From the NCBI GenBank assembly GCA_013400975.1, contig WBMZ01010837.1, positions 248,001 through 312,000 on the forward strand: a DNA stretch of 64,000 nucleotides, in the 5' to 3' direction. The stretch is from Atrichornis clamosus (Eukaryota; Chordata; Aves; Passeriformes; Menuridae). Below the pieces are notes generated by a model. That model was given only the letters and a program-made list of their open reading frames with translations. It had not been told where the DNA came from and made no database searches. Made by a program: the position numbers and the translations under genes. Shown in pieces: positions 12,231 through 24,849 of this stretch (position 1 is the stretch's first letter; every line of letters starts with the position of its first letter).

Positions 12231-15117
12231 AATATAGAAAAACCTATGCTTTGGGGATGTTTGTTGGTTTGGTTTTTTTTCATTTTAGAATAGATAATAA
12301 TGGAGCAATACCAACTATTTAAAATGTGGCAGGTGTGGCCACTGCTGAAATCAGAGTCCATGTGGGCCTCATACTACATTCAGTACATTTTGGGTTAATT
12401 TTTGAGCCAGGTAACACTGTCACATCAAAGTGATTATGAATGATCTCTTTATAGTTTTTATAAAAAAAAATAAATTTTTAGTTGTCAAAATGGTACCCTT
12501 GGTTGTTACTGTGGTTTTCCCTAGAACTTGTGGTCCAGTTAAGGTGAATAGAAATTTGCCTGAACTAGGAATATTGCTAGGTAGTCCTAACATCTTTATC
12601 ATTGGTATTTGCAAACACCTTGTGGCAATGCTGTAGAATGTAGGTGAAAACAAAAGTTACTAAAATTCAGAGGTGACTGATGCAGACATCATAGCTATCA
12701 GCTTACTAATATCTGTGGCAAAAGTGAGAAATTAATATTCTAGAAACACAGCCCTTTATCATTTGAAATAAAACACTGCATTGCTGTCTGAAAAGCCTCA
12801 CAGTGAGGTTTCCAACCTCTTGTGCAGTTTTAGGCAGGGAAACATAAGGATCCTTTTTTTATTTTGAATCATATTTTATTCCTCCTCTTAGAAAGATGTT
12901 AGAAATATGTTGCTGCTTATCTTATGAAGCTGTGATTTTTATTTTCACTTGACCTTAACTTTTCATCAAAACACCATTGAAGAACTTTCTCAGCATTAAA
13001 GTGGAGGTGGGAATTCAATACTGACCTATGATTATACGGATGCAATAAGTGACCTGCTGGTTGAAGAACACTGACTTTGTCCCTCTGCCAGAGACTGGCT
13101 AGAGAGCTTGGCCCAGATGAGCATGCAGCTTTGAAGATTCAGAGATGCAGAGCTCTTGTTTTTATCTCCAGGTCTCTTAAGGCCTTTTAGGGTTTCTGTA
13201 GGTTTTCTTTTCTGATAGACACTAGCTTTCCTGGCTTTTTATTCCTCTTTCCTGTAGATGCCAAAAAAATTGAAAGAAGAAGCAGGAAAGAAGAAAGCAT
13301 AAACTCCCCTCAAGTGTTCTCTCAGTTCGTCTTCAACTGCACACCTATGAGACAGGGAAAACCCCCAGTCATTGGAGAAAGGGGTTAGGAAGAGACAATG
13401 AGGATGATAATGACAGAGGGGATGACTCCTGGCTGAAGTTTTCATCTCTGCATGGAACTATGGAAGTATGTATGCATGTGTTTTTCTATCAGGGAAATGG
13501 GACATGCCTGTACCCCTAAAACACTTATATACCAGGTGTATGATTGTACTTAAAACTGCCTGTGCTGAGAATAATAGGAATCTCTTTTTAGTGTTTCATG
13601 TGAAAATGAGGACAGTGAAAGCTCTTTGTGCTGTAGTCTCTAACAAAAACATTATTATTAATGAGTGTATGAAAAGATGGGACAGGTAAGGATGTTTGTT
13701 GAAATTATGTGGTTTGAACCAACTGGTTTTAAGAAGATTCTTGTAAAATAGTTTCATTGTGGAGTATTTAGATATAAGTTCAGATTCACAGGCACACTCT
13801 GTCAACAGGGGTTGCTCTTCAGGGTAAAAGTCAGTTGCAAAGCTGCACTAAATTCCAGACCTTATCCAGAAACCAGACTCCTTACAATCCATGAAAGAAG
13901 GTAGGCACTCCAGAGAGGCTTTTACTGTTTTCCTTGGCTAAAGTAGCTACACTCCTATGTAACATGAGAAAACTCTCGGACCTTGTCTATCTGAAAGAAG
14001 AGGCATCTTTGTATCATGGGGAACACTGAAGACATACCTTTTTTCTCTAATCTTAAAATGGCAGCCAGGAAAAGAGTTTTGGTGAAAGCCTCTAAAGCAT
14101 AGTGGTCCCTCCCTAATTATGGTGTGCCTGTCTCAACCTGGATACAGCAAAAGGGAGTCTGCTGGAAAGTGCAGCACAAAGGTGCAGTTCATGAATGGCT
14201 TTCCTGAATGGAGCAAACAGTCTTATTATGGTGAAAAATATGTATAAGTGAGATCATAATTAGGTTCATTAAATTAACTAATAGCTATCCTAACATCTCA
14301 TAGTCTCATGGCATCTGGCACTTAGATACATGTTTTATTAGATAAGTCAAGAGTGGGGATGTGTTTTTCTGTTTACTCACAGTTCAGTAGTTCAAAGGAG
14401 AATTTCTGGGAATGTGTTATACATGTTTGTGTCCCTTGAGGCATATTCTCTTTTGTTTCCCCTACACTAATCCATTGTAACATCTCTGATGTCAGATGAC
14501 TTTCTTGTCCAGCAGTGTGCTCTGCTAAGTACCAGATTTATGAAGAAAAAAATTTGGGCCCTCATTCTCACATTTTCTTCTTTACTTGTTTTCAAGTGAA
14601 CTTCTTGCTTCAGTGTTGGTGGCACAGTTGGCGAACCCCAAACCCTTTTGCAGAGCTACATTTTTGCTCGTAGCATATGGCTATCTAACAGGTGGAGCAG
14701 ACACTCTACAAATGAGGATTTGCCTTTGGGTCTTTTCATACTTTAGCTTCTGTGAATCTGGTTGTTGCATTTTTTACTAATTTGCTATTTTAAACTTGGT
14801 TATCTTTTTCACTCAGCTGAATCCAGCACTTTTCTGATGTGTCTGAACAAGTTTAAAAGATTGTTACAAACTGAAAACCCCCTATGCACAACTTTATGAT
14901 TCTTGCTCCTCTTCCTACTCCTCCCCCTCTACTATCATGTTGTTCTGATTCATGAAACCCTTTTAGGCATGGCAGTATCTTTTTCTTGTCTCCTGCCAAG
15001 CTATCTAGGCTCCTTCCTCAATCCCTTTCATCACTGATTTGTGTAAACTACCTGCCTCACCGTGAGGTATCATCACCTTTTGGATGCCATTACTTGCCTT
15101 GTTTTCTGCTTCTTTAC

Positions 15118-15308
15118 AGCAGGAAGAGTGGCCCAGACCCTGAGCATCTCACCAACAGCTTAGAGGAGCCATTGGCCTTGCTGGAAAGGATAAACAGGGT
15201 TGGTTGAGGATTATTTTGCATCACCAAACTCATGCCAAGCAACTGGTGAATCTGACCCACTATGTTTGTGCACACATGCAGTGTTAGGGACACTACTGAG
15301 ACAATAAA
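15118..15308 (+). other. exon-like block with acceptor, stop and poly(A) signal
   Basis: A pyrimidine-rich tract ending in tttacag is followed by cag, giving a tandem NAGNAG-type acceptor at 15118-15122. The frame that continues reads RKSGPDPEHLTNSLEEPLAL and ends at a stop codon at 15205-15207; its composition looks more protein-like than most frames here. An AATAAA lies at 15303-15308, about 95 bases after the stop. These are the parts of a small terminal exon. I recognise no homologue and see no upstream exon with a matching donor, so a chance alignment of weak signals is at least as likely. Confidence 0.2.
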
Positions 15309-16448
15309 ATAATGGATGCGTTAAAAATACCTATGACAAATTCAATACAAGAATTGAAATACAGGGTAAGTGGAAAGGTGAAGTGTTGGTGAAAGTCTTA
15401 AATCTCAAGCTGACCTTTTTTTTCACCCACAGGACTCGCTGTTGCAACTTCTATGCTGTTCTGCGGCTGCTTTAATTTATATGACTAATGACATGAAAGA
15501 TGTAAAACCTGTAAAAATACAGTGTTTGGCTGCTTAAATTAAGTTTATGAGTTTTTCTTAAGCCTGCCAAACAACTTAAATATTTCATGGCTTTCACAGG
15601 CTACAGTTCTAATATTTATAACTCTTGTGTGCAGATTTCAAAAATTATAATTACAACTCCCAGGATTCCAGATATAGCAGATGTTCAATATTTTGTACGA
15701 TGTTGGCAGAAATGCTTTTCATGCTCTTTTTGATCTCAGTACCCCATGTATTGTATCTGCTACAACAAGCTGTTGATAAGAGAGTTTATTGTTATTTCCC
15801 TGTAAAAGACTCTGTAGGGCAGATTCAGGATGGCATATAAAGGAGAATGAATGAGGATTCAGCCCTAATGAATAATGAGGAACCCTGTGCAGTGCAGTCT
15901 TTCAAATGCTGCCCTAGTAAATGGCATATAGGATGTCTCTCATCCCATAGATCCACATAGGACTTTTGGAGTTACTGTGACCCTTTGATTTTAGGCTATA
16001 CATCCTTGCCCTATTCGCCTGTATTGATGGCTCACGTCATTTCTCATTCTCTCCTGTATATTCACCCCCATGGTGCCTGTGTTCCCTTTACGAGAGTGCA
16101 AGAATAGCTTTATTTGAGTCAGACGTCAAAGCCCAAATATATGTTTTAATCAGTGAGTTGATGTTTGAGATAAAAATGTGGTACTGCCTAGGACTTTTCT
16201 AATGATTTGCTTGCATGAGAAGAGAAATGAGCTTTAAGCAGCTGGGCTTGTTTCAATTCTTGCCATGTTTTAGTTATATTGTATGTCTTATTACTGTAAT
16301 TGGGCTTTTTTTCTTACAACGATATTGGTACTCAGTTAAACAGTTAAACTTCACTGTCACTCAAATGATTGTCCCAAATTTACAACACTATAACTGTAAT
16401 CACACTCTACCCTTTAACAGGCAGATTTTAGTGCAGTCCACAAAGGTC

Positions 16449-16462
16449 AAAAAAAAAAAAAA
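16449..16462. repeat. poly(A) tract, 14 A
   Basis: An uninterrupted run of 14 A. No gene-like sequence upstream supports a processed pseudogene. Confidence 0.9.
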
Positions 16463-19400
16463 GAATATCACATTAGTAGGTTAATACAATATCCTACAGT
16501 ATTACTGTAAATGCTTAACAGTGGAAAATAGTGGAGGTCATTATATAAATCAAATTATGTAAATTTAATTATACAATTATTCATTTAGGTCACAATTAGA
16601 AATGTGCAGAAGACATTAAATTTCACACAATTTTTTAAGAATAGCTTATAAAAAATTCAAATTAGTACCTGGCATTTCATTTTCACTATTATCTTAAAAA
16701 TACTCATACAAATATAAAAGTTAGATTGAAAAGATATTAAATTCTGAAAAAAATATAATTTACTGATATACTGACTTCTATTATCCATGTCTATAATACA
16801 ACTGTAAGAAAGCTAATATACCATGTTTTCAGGAACTTATGTAGTTATTTGTCTTGAAGTTTGTTTGTTTTTCCTTATAGTTGTTCAAACAATGAAAAAC
16901 TCAAACAATGAGAAATGTTGCCATTTTCTGCTTACAAAGCAGGGATCTACCAAACTCAAAATATATGATATAGCCAGTATGGAAAACCCTTGAAGCTTAC
17001 TGAGATTGCCTGGAGGAGAAGGTGCTAAGTAAAATGATGTGCCCAAATCAGTGACTTCAGATCTGATAAAACTACTCTGGAGGACAATCAGCTGTAGGAG
17101 ATTGTATGATAGTTAACATACAGATAATTTTGTGAGTTTGAACAGCACTACTCAGGTAGTGCTTATAGATTTAAAGTTGTATTATTTAGGGAATATTTTA
17201 GGGCAACGTTTTATATACTAAATGGAAGTGGAGCTTAAAAGAAGTTTTCCAGTAACAGAGGAATTTAACTCAGTTACATATGTTTGTATTTATGTATGTT
17301 TATGTCTGTTTATGTAATTTAAAAATCAACACTGGGTTATGGAATCGGATGTCTGGAACCATAGCGACACTTTTTAGCATGTTGGTCAAACACCCTTTCA
17401 CTGGTTTTCATTTCTGATAACCATCTCTTCAAATCTCTTGGAAGTTTAGTGCATTTACCACCTTTCACATGTTTGAAATAGGTGCTCCTTTGGCATCTCT
17501 GAGGTACAAAGTTTTCAGCTTTCAATACAGATCTAAAGATCAGTGTTTGTTTTGGCACAGAGTCAGTACTTTTAGTTCTGTTGTTTTTGTATCTAGCATT
17601 TGTAAACTGAAAAGGTAACTTGTCTTCTGAGCTGGGTTCTCCTGCAAAATGTAGATTACAAAAGCATTTTTAACTCTGTGTTTCTCCAGAAGATACATTA
17701 CCACCCAGAATTGATGCAGAGGAGTTACTCAAAAGCCTGTAAAATTAACAACATAGCCATGAGCAGTAGACTGAAAATGCTAATTAATGTCTCATCATGG
17801 ACTGTGGGATGAGGCAAGATTCATTATGTCCTGACTCTGCACTTAGTTCAGTTCTGGAGATTTTGTATATTAATGTAACTGAACCTATGTCTCTGACTGA
17901 ACTTAGTTAAATATTCTGTTCAGAGAACATTTTCACCTATTTCTGTGGAGATTAAATGCCTCACAGAGGTCTCTAACTTCTCCTGGACAAAGTTGTTATT
18001 TATGGTCATCATTAAACCCATGCTTCACTCTAGCAAATAATATTGTTTCTACATTTCATCTTTGTCCAATTTCAAGTCACAATTTTCAGTTGATTATTAT
18101 ACCATACTTGGATTTGCTGGGCTGTTCTTTGCCCAGAAGTGAGTTTTTCTGGGATATCAAACCAGAAAAAGTTAGATATCTTTAAAAACCCAGTTGAGGG
18201 GGAGTTATTTATAATACCTTAACAATTCATTTAAGAAAAAGTCTTACAATATCTGTAGACTGATGTCTTATGTTAGTAAGTGAGTAGGAGCTGACATTTG
18301 GAAAGGAATAAGTCACTCTTTGTGGCTTTGTGGCTTTTTAGGAACTTCAAAATATATTTCTTGCTTTTTACTACAAATGCTACATTAGTAATAGTAAACA
18401 TATTCAATATCTGGGGAAAGCTGTAAATTCTGCTACATCTTTGACTGCTGAAAAATGTGCAGGCACGAAGGGTGGAGCCACAGCATTGTGAGGGAAGGCT
18501 CTTCCTTGCACTTGCTATTGAAAGGACCACCTGAAATAAAGCAAAACAGTGTTTTGATAGAGTAAACAATTGAAAATGCAGATTGCATTCCTGCCTCCCA
18601 AAGTGTTGTAAGCATACATGCATCTACTAATGTTTGTGAGGTTTTCTGACACTTTTTAGATGTCTCATAAAAACAAATTCGATCAAGGAAAAGAATACTT
18701 ATTTTTAAAGTGAAGCTCAGATGTTGCTTGGTAAATGATGTTTGGGACTGTATTCTGAAATATGATGCTAGCAGAATACATAGAACAGCTGTCTCATTTG
18801 TGGAGCTTTGTCCGTCTTGTAGATCAAATGTGATGACTTTTCCTACGGAAATATATTGTGCAATTGTATAATAAAAGACTAATTAAAACAAAGATGCCAA
18901 CAAAAAGAGACTTTTTTCATGATTAATTTCTTGACTTCTGATGATTTCTCTTTGACACTCTGAAGTAAAATTTATGAGAAGAAAAACATCCCCCTAAACA
19001 TTGACTCTGAAGTAGGTGAAGCTGGTGTAACCAGTTAAGCTGGATTCTTGGAGAGGTATTCAGCCCTTTACAGAACATACTCAATTGTTGTGGAGATTTC
19101 ACATTCCTTTGCTCTAGATAGTAATTAATCATGATTCTTCAGCTCCTTTTTAATTATGTGATTGATGATTTCTGATACGTCAAAAGAAAATGAAACAAAT
19201 GGAAATCAATTGGGAAATGAGACTGGAAAAAACCCCAAACCATGAGCAAAACCAACAGTGTGAGCACACAGGGTGCTGCATAGAAGCAGAAGATGTGGAG
19301 GAGGAGATACATTTTTATAACATATAGATAGAATCCCTCTATTGTTATAAGGGCAACAGTTAAAAGTTGGAAGTGCAGCTAATTAAAGTCCTTGTCTTCT

Positions 19401-20380
19401 TATGGCTGTAATCCCAGTTTATGTAGATGAGCTTGTTCCTCACACCTATGATTGCAGCATAATGAGTGACAAAGCATTATATAACATGAGGGACTTGTCT
19501 GGAACATTTATTTATTAATATCTGGAGTTTTTTTAATGTTCTTTCTCTCTACCCTCCTTTTCCATCTCCACTCTGGGACCTTAATGAGACTGCCATTGAG
19601 TGTTGACTCTGCCCTTAACATATTTTCATTGTCAGCTTTAAAAGAAATCTTAGGAATATTTATCTATTGTGCTCAGGAGAGAGAATACATGATATGGTAA
19701 TGGGTGAACTCTCTTACTCTGGGAAACAAGATTAATATCTCCCGGAGTGGGAATAGGAAGAGTTTTGTATATGATGAACTCTGTAGAGCAAGGAATAGGA
19801 AGATCATGAATGCAAGAAATTCAAATGGGGCTGTATCCCAGGGATCAAAAGAGGGGCCAGCAGAGCCATTGTTGGGTTGACAATGTGATCCTTGAAGGTA
19901 GAGGAGCAGAAGCAGTTCAGAATGTCAGACACATGTTGTGTTCTCTGTTTCATTCAAGTGTGTGTGTGGAGATGTAGGAAAGCAAAAAAAAGAGTAGGGG
20001 TCACAAAGACCACTGTACACACCACAACTAGAAGACAAGCAAAGGCAGAAGTGCAAAAGGCCATTGGCAGGGCACATTTTTCTATTTTAAAATGGGAGGG
20101 TAGAAGAGATGAGCAGCAGGAGTCTCATAGTTTGTGAGGCAGTGATCAGCAGGAGGAAAGGAACCAGCTCTGGATGAAATGGTAATCATCATCTGGACAG
20201 TCACACTATTTCACAGTCTGCTGGGAGGTCTTGCTGTCTCTTTCATCTTGAATACCTTGTAAGAATAGTTCTGAAAAAAAAGACAACTGGACTGAGAATT
20301 TTTCCTCAGTTCTGCTGGGACTGCTTTAGCTTGTTTTTTTTTTTTGTGTTCCTTTTTTTTGAAGGATTTTGGTTGGTTGG

Positions 20381-20384
<4 letters not shown>

Positions 20385-20430
<46 letters not shown>
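20385..20430. repeat. (TG)23 microsatellite
   Basis: A perfect 46-bp TG run, 23 units, with a T-rich flank on the left and a G/T-rich flank on the right. Pure tracts of this length are usually length-polymorphic. The minus-strand open frame across it is an artefact of the repeat (a Thr-His run). Confidence 0.98.
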
Positions 20431-20433
<3 letters not shown>

Positions 20434-21507
20434 GTGTGGTGTTGGGTGTTATTTTTCCTTCTCCCTTCTCCAGGGTAATATGAAACCTTGATAGGAGATT
20501 TGAATCATTCTCTGGAAAAAAACCCAGGTTTAATATGCCTATCTCCATTTCTATAAGCCAGCATGTTCTTAAAGTTCCTGCTGACACAAAAAACTTGTGC
20601 CTAGCTTGGAAGAAATTTGATTCAAACCGTTCACTTTACTATTGAGATGATATTATCAGTGGTTTCAGGAGAAAAATTTCTTTAAATGGCTGTATAAATC
20701 TCATAAATGGGAAAACAGTTGCTCCGATTTGTACTTGGTATGATAGTAGATATTCTGTAAGTAAAGGGATTACTACAGGATAGCTATCAGATCATTGACA
20801 TTTAACCCAGTCATTCTTGAGCCTAATAGGAGGTCATTGATGAAAACACATTTGGTAATTTCAGCTTATCTTCTTTCTGATGGAATCTTATATCATTCAA
20901 AACAATTACACATATAAGGCGTGTATGTACATGCATAGCTGGCATAAAGTTACACATGAAGATGACTCTGAGAATATTCTAAATTGGAAAAGTCTACAAC
21001 AGTAATAAAACTTCATCACTGTGTGTCACTGGCCTAGTGCTGATGTTGGACATTATCTGAAGGACTGAGAAACTCTGGGGATCTGTAATAGACAGCGAAG
21101 TCTCTCATCCATAACTCGTAGCCTCAATCAGCTCAGGTCAGCTGCAGGCAAAAAACATCACTTGACACATATCTGTGATAGCGTATGATGAGTTGATGTT
21201 GTTCTTTTGGTCACACAGAAGAACCCCATCACCAGTAAGCCAAACCCTGCCGGCCTCATCCGTCTGAGGATGTGAACAAATTCACCACAGTTAGAGGGAC
21301 CACACAAATAAGGCAGTTGGAGTCAGGATAAACCCTGTGAAGTCAGCCTTCTACAGACCTATGGCTCCAGGCTCGATACTTTGGAATCCAACAACTTAGG
21401 AGCTGCTTTACTTGTGGCTGGAGCAGTTCTTGCAGGTGTCTCCAGTGTGGTGTCTCTGCTTCTTAATGGAGATAAATTTCCTTTCATAAAATATTGATTG
21501 TTTTCCA

Positions 21508-21621
21508 CCTGAATGTAAACTTGAGGAGCTTACCAGATTATATTTCATTGAAACTGTCAGTGGCTTCAAATATCTAGGGGCCCAGCTAGTGAGGACTGAT
21601 GTTAACACACAGATTAGATAG
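21508..21621 (+). pseudogene. possible non-CR1 LINE reverse transcriptase relic
   Basis: The plus-strand frame from 21508 reads an acidic lead-in and then GFKYLGAQL, a valine-arginine pair, TDVNTQIR and a stop at 21619-21621. The pattern F-K-Y-L-G, a short variable stretch, then E/Q-I-R is the conserved block after the RT palm in several LINE clades (RTE, L1 and L2-like), and differs from the matching region of CR1. Only this block is recognisable. The neighbouring 21.1-21.5 kb is unusually mixed in composition and may belong to the same relic. Chance similarity remains possible. Confidence 0.3.
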
Positions 21622-22098
21622 ACTGTTCTTTTGGATATTGAAATGAAAACTGACCATTTTACAAGGCTGGACGTATCTATTGGGAAAGCACACTAGGAGA
21701 GATTGAACTTCTCTTGATTTTGTAAAGTCTTTCTGTGTTCGGTAAAGGTGTTTTTTCTGTCATTTAATTCAAGGGGAAATGCAGTTCCTCTCAGCAGGAA
21801 GGAAAGGTGAGGTGCAGTGGCTTCAACTAACTCTTGTCACTTTGTACAGAAGACTACATAAACCTATTGCTTATATGTAGTTATATTTTACCAGATTTGT
21901 TCTTTGTTTTATACACTGTCAATATTTATTACAATGGAGACACTACTGTGGAGGGCTGGGAGCCCTCAAAGCAGGACCCTGTTGTGCTCCCCTGGAGAAG
22001 TCAGAGATAAGCAACCTTCCTCGGGGTCAGGGTGAGATCCCAACACGCCTTGTTTCTCCATGGCAATAGCCTGTACCCTGTTGGCCAACTGGTTTCTA

Positions 22099-22126
22099 CC
22101 CCGCCCCCTGCCTTTCCCATAAAAAG
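22099..22126 (+). promoter_or_regulatory. LTR core promoter: GC box and TATA box
   Basis: CCCCGCCCCC at 22099-22108 lies just upstream of ATAAAAAG at 22119-22126, in the U3 position of the LTR. Together they form a plausible RNA polymerase II core promoter firing to the right. Activity today is unknown. Confidence 0.6.
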
Positions 22127-22189
22127 CCCCGCTTCTCCTGAAAGGCAGGGAGGTTTGTCTTTGGCCTCCCGTTCGCAGGGTGCTCGGAC

Positions 22190-22195
22190 AATAAA
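22190..22195 (+). terminator. LTR poly(A) signal AATAAA
   Basis: A canonical AATAAA about 65 bases after the TATA box, with a GC-rich and TGT-containing U5-like sequence downstream, as in retroviral LTRs. Confidence 0.65.
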
Positions 22196-22262
22196 GGCGG
22201 CCTCTGCGGAACTGCCGTGCGGGGCTCCTGTCTCGCTGTCCCCGTGTTTGCCTTGGGCCATT

Positions 22263-22309
22263 TCACAAGGAGCTGAATTCACAAGGAGTTAAATCACAAA
22301 GAGCTGAAG
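22263..22309. repeat. three imperfect 16-bp direct repeats
   Basis: Three consecutive units of 16, 15 and 16 bp share the core tcacaaggagctgaa (22263-22278, 22279-22293, 22294-22309). They sit exactly where the LTR seems to end, so they may be LTR-internal or leader sequence of the element rather than host DNA. Confidence 0.75.
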
Positions 22310-22510
22310 TCACCTGTAGCAGAGAAGCTGCTGCACCTGCTGGGATCGCCTGTGGCCCAGGGAAATCTGCCAGCACCCCTCCCTGGAAGGGCTGTTCCCT
22401 GCGGGACGCTCTCCCTCCAGGAAGGTCGCGGCGTGCTGGTGCTGAGCAGCACCGGACCCCTGGGACTCATTACCTCTTGGGGATGATCAGGAAGACATCT
22501 ATTTTTCCAC
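22310..22510. other. GC-rich sequence next to LTR, origin unresolved
   Basis: The GC-rich composition continues from the LTR to about 22500 and then drops sharply to AT-rich DNA. It contains ggaagggctgttccct-type short inverted segments but no recognised coding motif. It is likely part of the same retroviral insertion (leader or longer LTR), though no tRNA primer-binding site beginning TGG is evident. Confidence 0.4.
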
Positions 22511-22532
22511 AGGTTGTCGAATAAACTAGAGA

Positions 22533-22574
22533 GTGTGTGTGTGTGTGCACGTGTGCACGTGCACGTGTGTGTAC
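22533..22574. repeat. 42-bp alternating purine-pyrimidine tract with three CACGTG
   Basis: A run of strictly alternating purine and pyrimidine: TG units, then interleaved CACGTG hexamers at 22548-22553, 22556-22561 and 22562-22567, then GTGTGTAC. Such tracts can adopt Z-DNA under negative supercoiling, and CACGTG is the E-box bound by bHLH-zip factors. A microsatellite origin is likely. Confidence 0.9.
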
Positions 22575-24849
22575 TTCAGAACGAATCTAGGAATGCTTGA
22601 ACACGCTGCTTTTGCCTGGTAATCATACCATCAGATATGTGTATTATGAACACAAATATTTTAAAATAAGTGTCTTTTTTTTTCGTATTAACCATTTTAA
22701 ACTTCAATTAAATATTTAATATATCAGAAAATAATTTTTAGTAGTTTAAGGGTATTTTTAATCTGTTTTGTAAAGCTGTTTTTTTCTGCATATGATCTCA
22801 TCCTTATGCTGGCAAAGTATTTAAGAATCCAAACAACAAAACATTTTTTTCTCCATCTTCCTTCCAGGTCTTGGGGCAAATAGCTTATGTTCCCATGCAT
22901 GTTTTGTCTTTTAAAAGTTTTGTGAATCTGTTTGAAGAAAGTATCAAAGGAATTCTGAATAAGTGAAAAGTGTTTTTATGTAGCAAAAGGGATCTAATCA
23001 TTGGGATCTGTGTTTGTGTATCTAATTAAAGAACGAAAAAGACCAAAGGAAATGAGATGAAGCCAATAGCTCTCTGCTAATGTCTTCGCTTATGTATCAA
23101 TATCTTCTTTAATGAAAAATCAAAGCTGCTATTGCAGCTGTAGTAATAGTGCTTTTGAGGGACAAAAGGAAAATGCAGAATCCAACATGTCTTTTTGGAG
23201 AAGATTTTAGGAAGAACAATCACAGATTTAAAATTCAGTACTAGTTGTAAGTGTGCATTTGAGGACTTAAAATTTTCCAAAGTAACAAACATTTCCTTAC
23301 ATTCAGATAATTTTATTACTTACATGTCAATCAAACTTTGGAACCACACTGCTCAGTATAGAATGTTTGCAAAGATAAATAAAGGTATAGTGTTTCTTTC
23401 ATCACAGTCTGAGTGCAGAAAATGCAATCCAAGCTTGAATGTCTAAGAAAAGACACCTTCAAATTTGCTATAAATTAATTATTTTTACTGCAACTTATAA
23501 CTCTCCTTTTTTTTAAATATCTAGATAGCCTACTGCTTTCGCAATATGTTGATCCCTTCATGTGCTAGAACATAGCTGAAGAATAGAGTTATGCATATTT
23601 TCATCACAGTGCTCTGAAGAACTCTTTTAATCATATTTTGTTCACTGGCTGGGGGAAAATTTCCATAATCTTTGTTGTTAAATTGATATTTGATAAATTG
23701 GTAATCACTGCTATCTTGATTAAAACATGATTAAAATACTCTTCAAAGTAGGGAAAAATGTGCATAGTTTCATGGCTTACATCGCCTATACATTTTAAGA
23801 TCATTTAACAGGAAATCCTTTTCAAATCCTGCAAAAATTCTTGGTGATGTACTGCAAATTATTGCACATCATTATGCTCAGCTGTATTCAATGCAGGCCT
23901 GTGATTCACAAGCACTTAAGATCCCCAACATATTCGGGTTTCTCCACGTACAGAACTGCATAGGTCTGGACTGTAGGGAATTACATGAACTTAGGAAGTA
24001 TGACCTAAAGAAGTGATAGAAACCTGTTAATTACAGGCTGTCCTGGTGTTCGTCTCTCCCTAGCCCTACAAAAGCTTAACTATACAAATTAGATGTGTTT
24101 CAGAGGAGTTTGAGAGATCCAAATTTTGGAGTAGCCAATGAAATTGAGATGAGCAAATGGAAGACCTGGTTATGCATCTGTAGCTTTTTTATTCCCTCAT
24201 TTTGGGAGAGTCTTTTCTTTGCTTCATCTGTAGCAACATCGAAATTCATAAATGAAGCTAATGTTGCACCATGATTACTATCCACCTGGCAATACATGTC
24301 TCCCTATTCCCCACCATGTCCAAAAGCCCACAGTGACTATGTTTGTGCTAAAGTCTGTGGCCCCACAAAAAAGACGTGATCATTGCTTGGGAGAACTCTG
24401 CTAGCGATAGATCAAACTTGTGATTTTGATGATTCATTGTGGATAAGGCTCAGCCATGCACTCTGGCTCCAGTCACAGCCATCCTTCTGACCATTACTTT
24501 TGTCTTGGACCAATAGGGTTCCTGGGTAATTTTCCTGAGCCAGCCACACAGTGCCCTTTGGCTGGCAAAACGGGGAAGAGATGGGAAATATGTGGAAAAA
24601 GGTAAGAATCCCTTAAATCAGGAAACTGCAGGAAGTCCCAGGAGGTAGCAGGGAAAATTTTCTATCAACTCGACTAAAAATGAGTTAGCAAACTAGACAA
24701 CAAAGTTCCACTTGACCTAAACTTTCAGCAACAATGAAAGCTGTGTACTCACATTATAGACTATGCCCTTAGGCACAATATTCTGTGTGGAAGATACTGT
24801 ATCAGTCACATTGTAAAAGACCTAGATCAACTTAAAAAAATAAAACCCA

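Larger units (their letters stand above)
12231..21507. other. single-copy non-coding stretch
   Basis: Mostly AT-rich DNA without recognised repeats. It contains an exon-like block near 15.1 kb, a 14-A run at 16449-16462 and a TG microsatellite at 20.4 kb, listed separately. Open frames at 13.2-13.8, 16.2, 18.3-18.6 and 19.9 kb show no domain signature and are treated as chance. Confidence 0.5.
21947..22266 (+). mobile_element. endogenous retrovirus LTR with TATA box and poly(A) signal
   Basis: A GC-rich island in AT-rich DNA with the parts of a retroviral LTR in plus orientation. It starts with TG at 21947, followed by a perfect 7-bp inverted repeat (21951-21957 with 21961-21967). A Sp1-like GC box lies at 22099-22108, a TATA-like ataaaaag at 22119-22126 and AATAAA at 22190-22195. 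A U5-like ctcctgtctcgctgtccccg tract follows. The spacing (TATA to poly(A) signal about 70 bp) is normal for a short R region. I see no target-site duplication (6 bp before it is cactac), and the 3' edge is uncertain: a CA lies at 22264-22265 but GC-rich sequence continues to about 22500. No gag, pol or env frame adjoins, so it is a solo or truncated LTR. Class (ERVK or ERV1) is not resolved. Confidence 0.75.

Noticed and set aside
16300..16462. Processed pseudogene ending in the A14 run
   Set aside because: The upstream sequence is not recognisable as a spliced transcript, and no target-site duplication is visible.
20306..20587. Minus-strand frame with a Thr-His run
   Set aside because: Artefact of the (TG)23 microsatellite.
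22001..22292. Overlapping open frames of 86 and 93 codons on opposite strands
   Set aside because: They coincide with the GC-rich LTR, where stop codons are rare on both strands; no protein family pattern.
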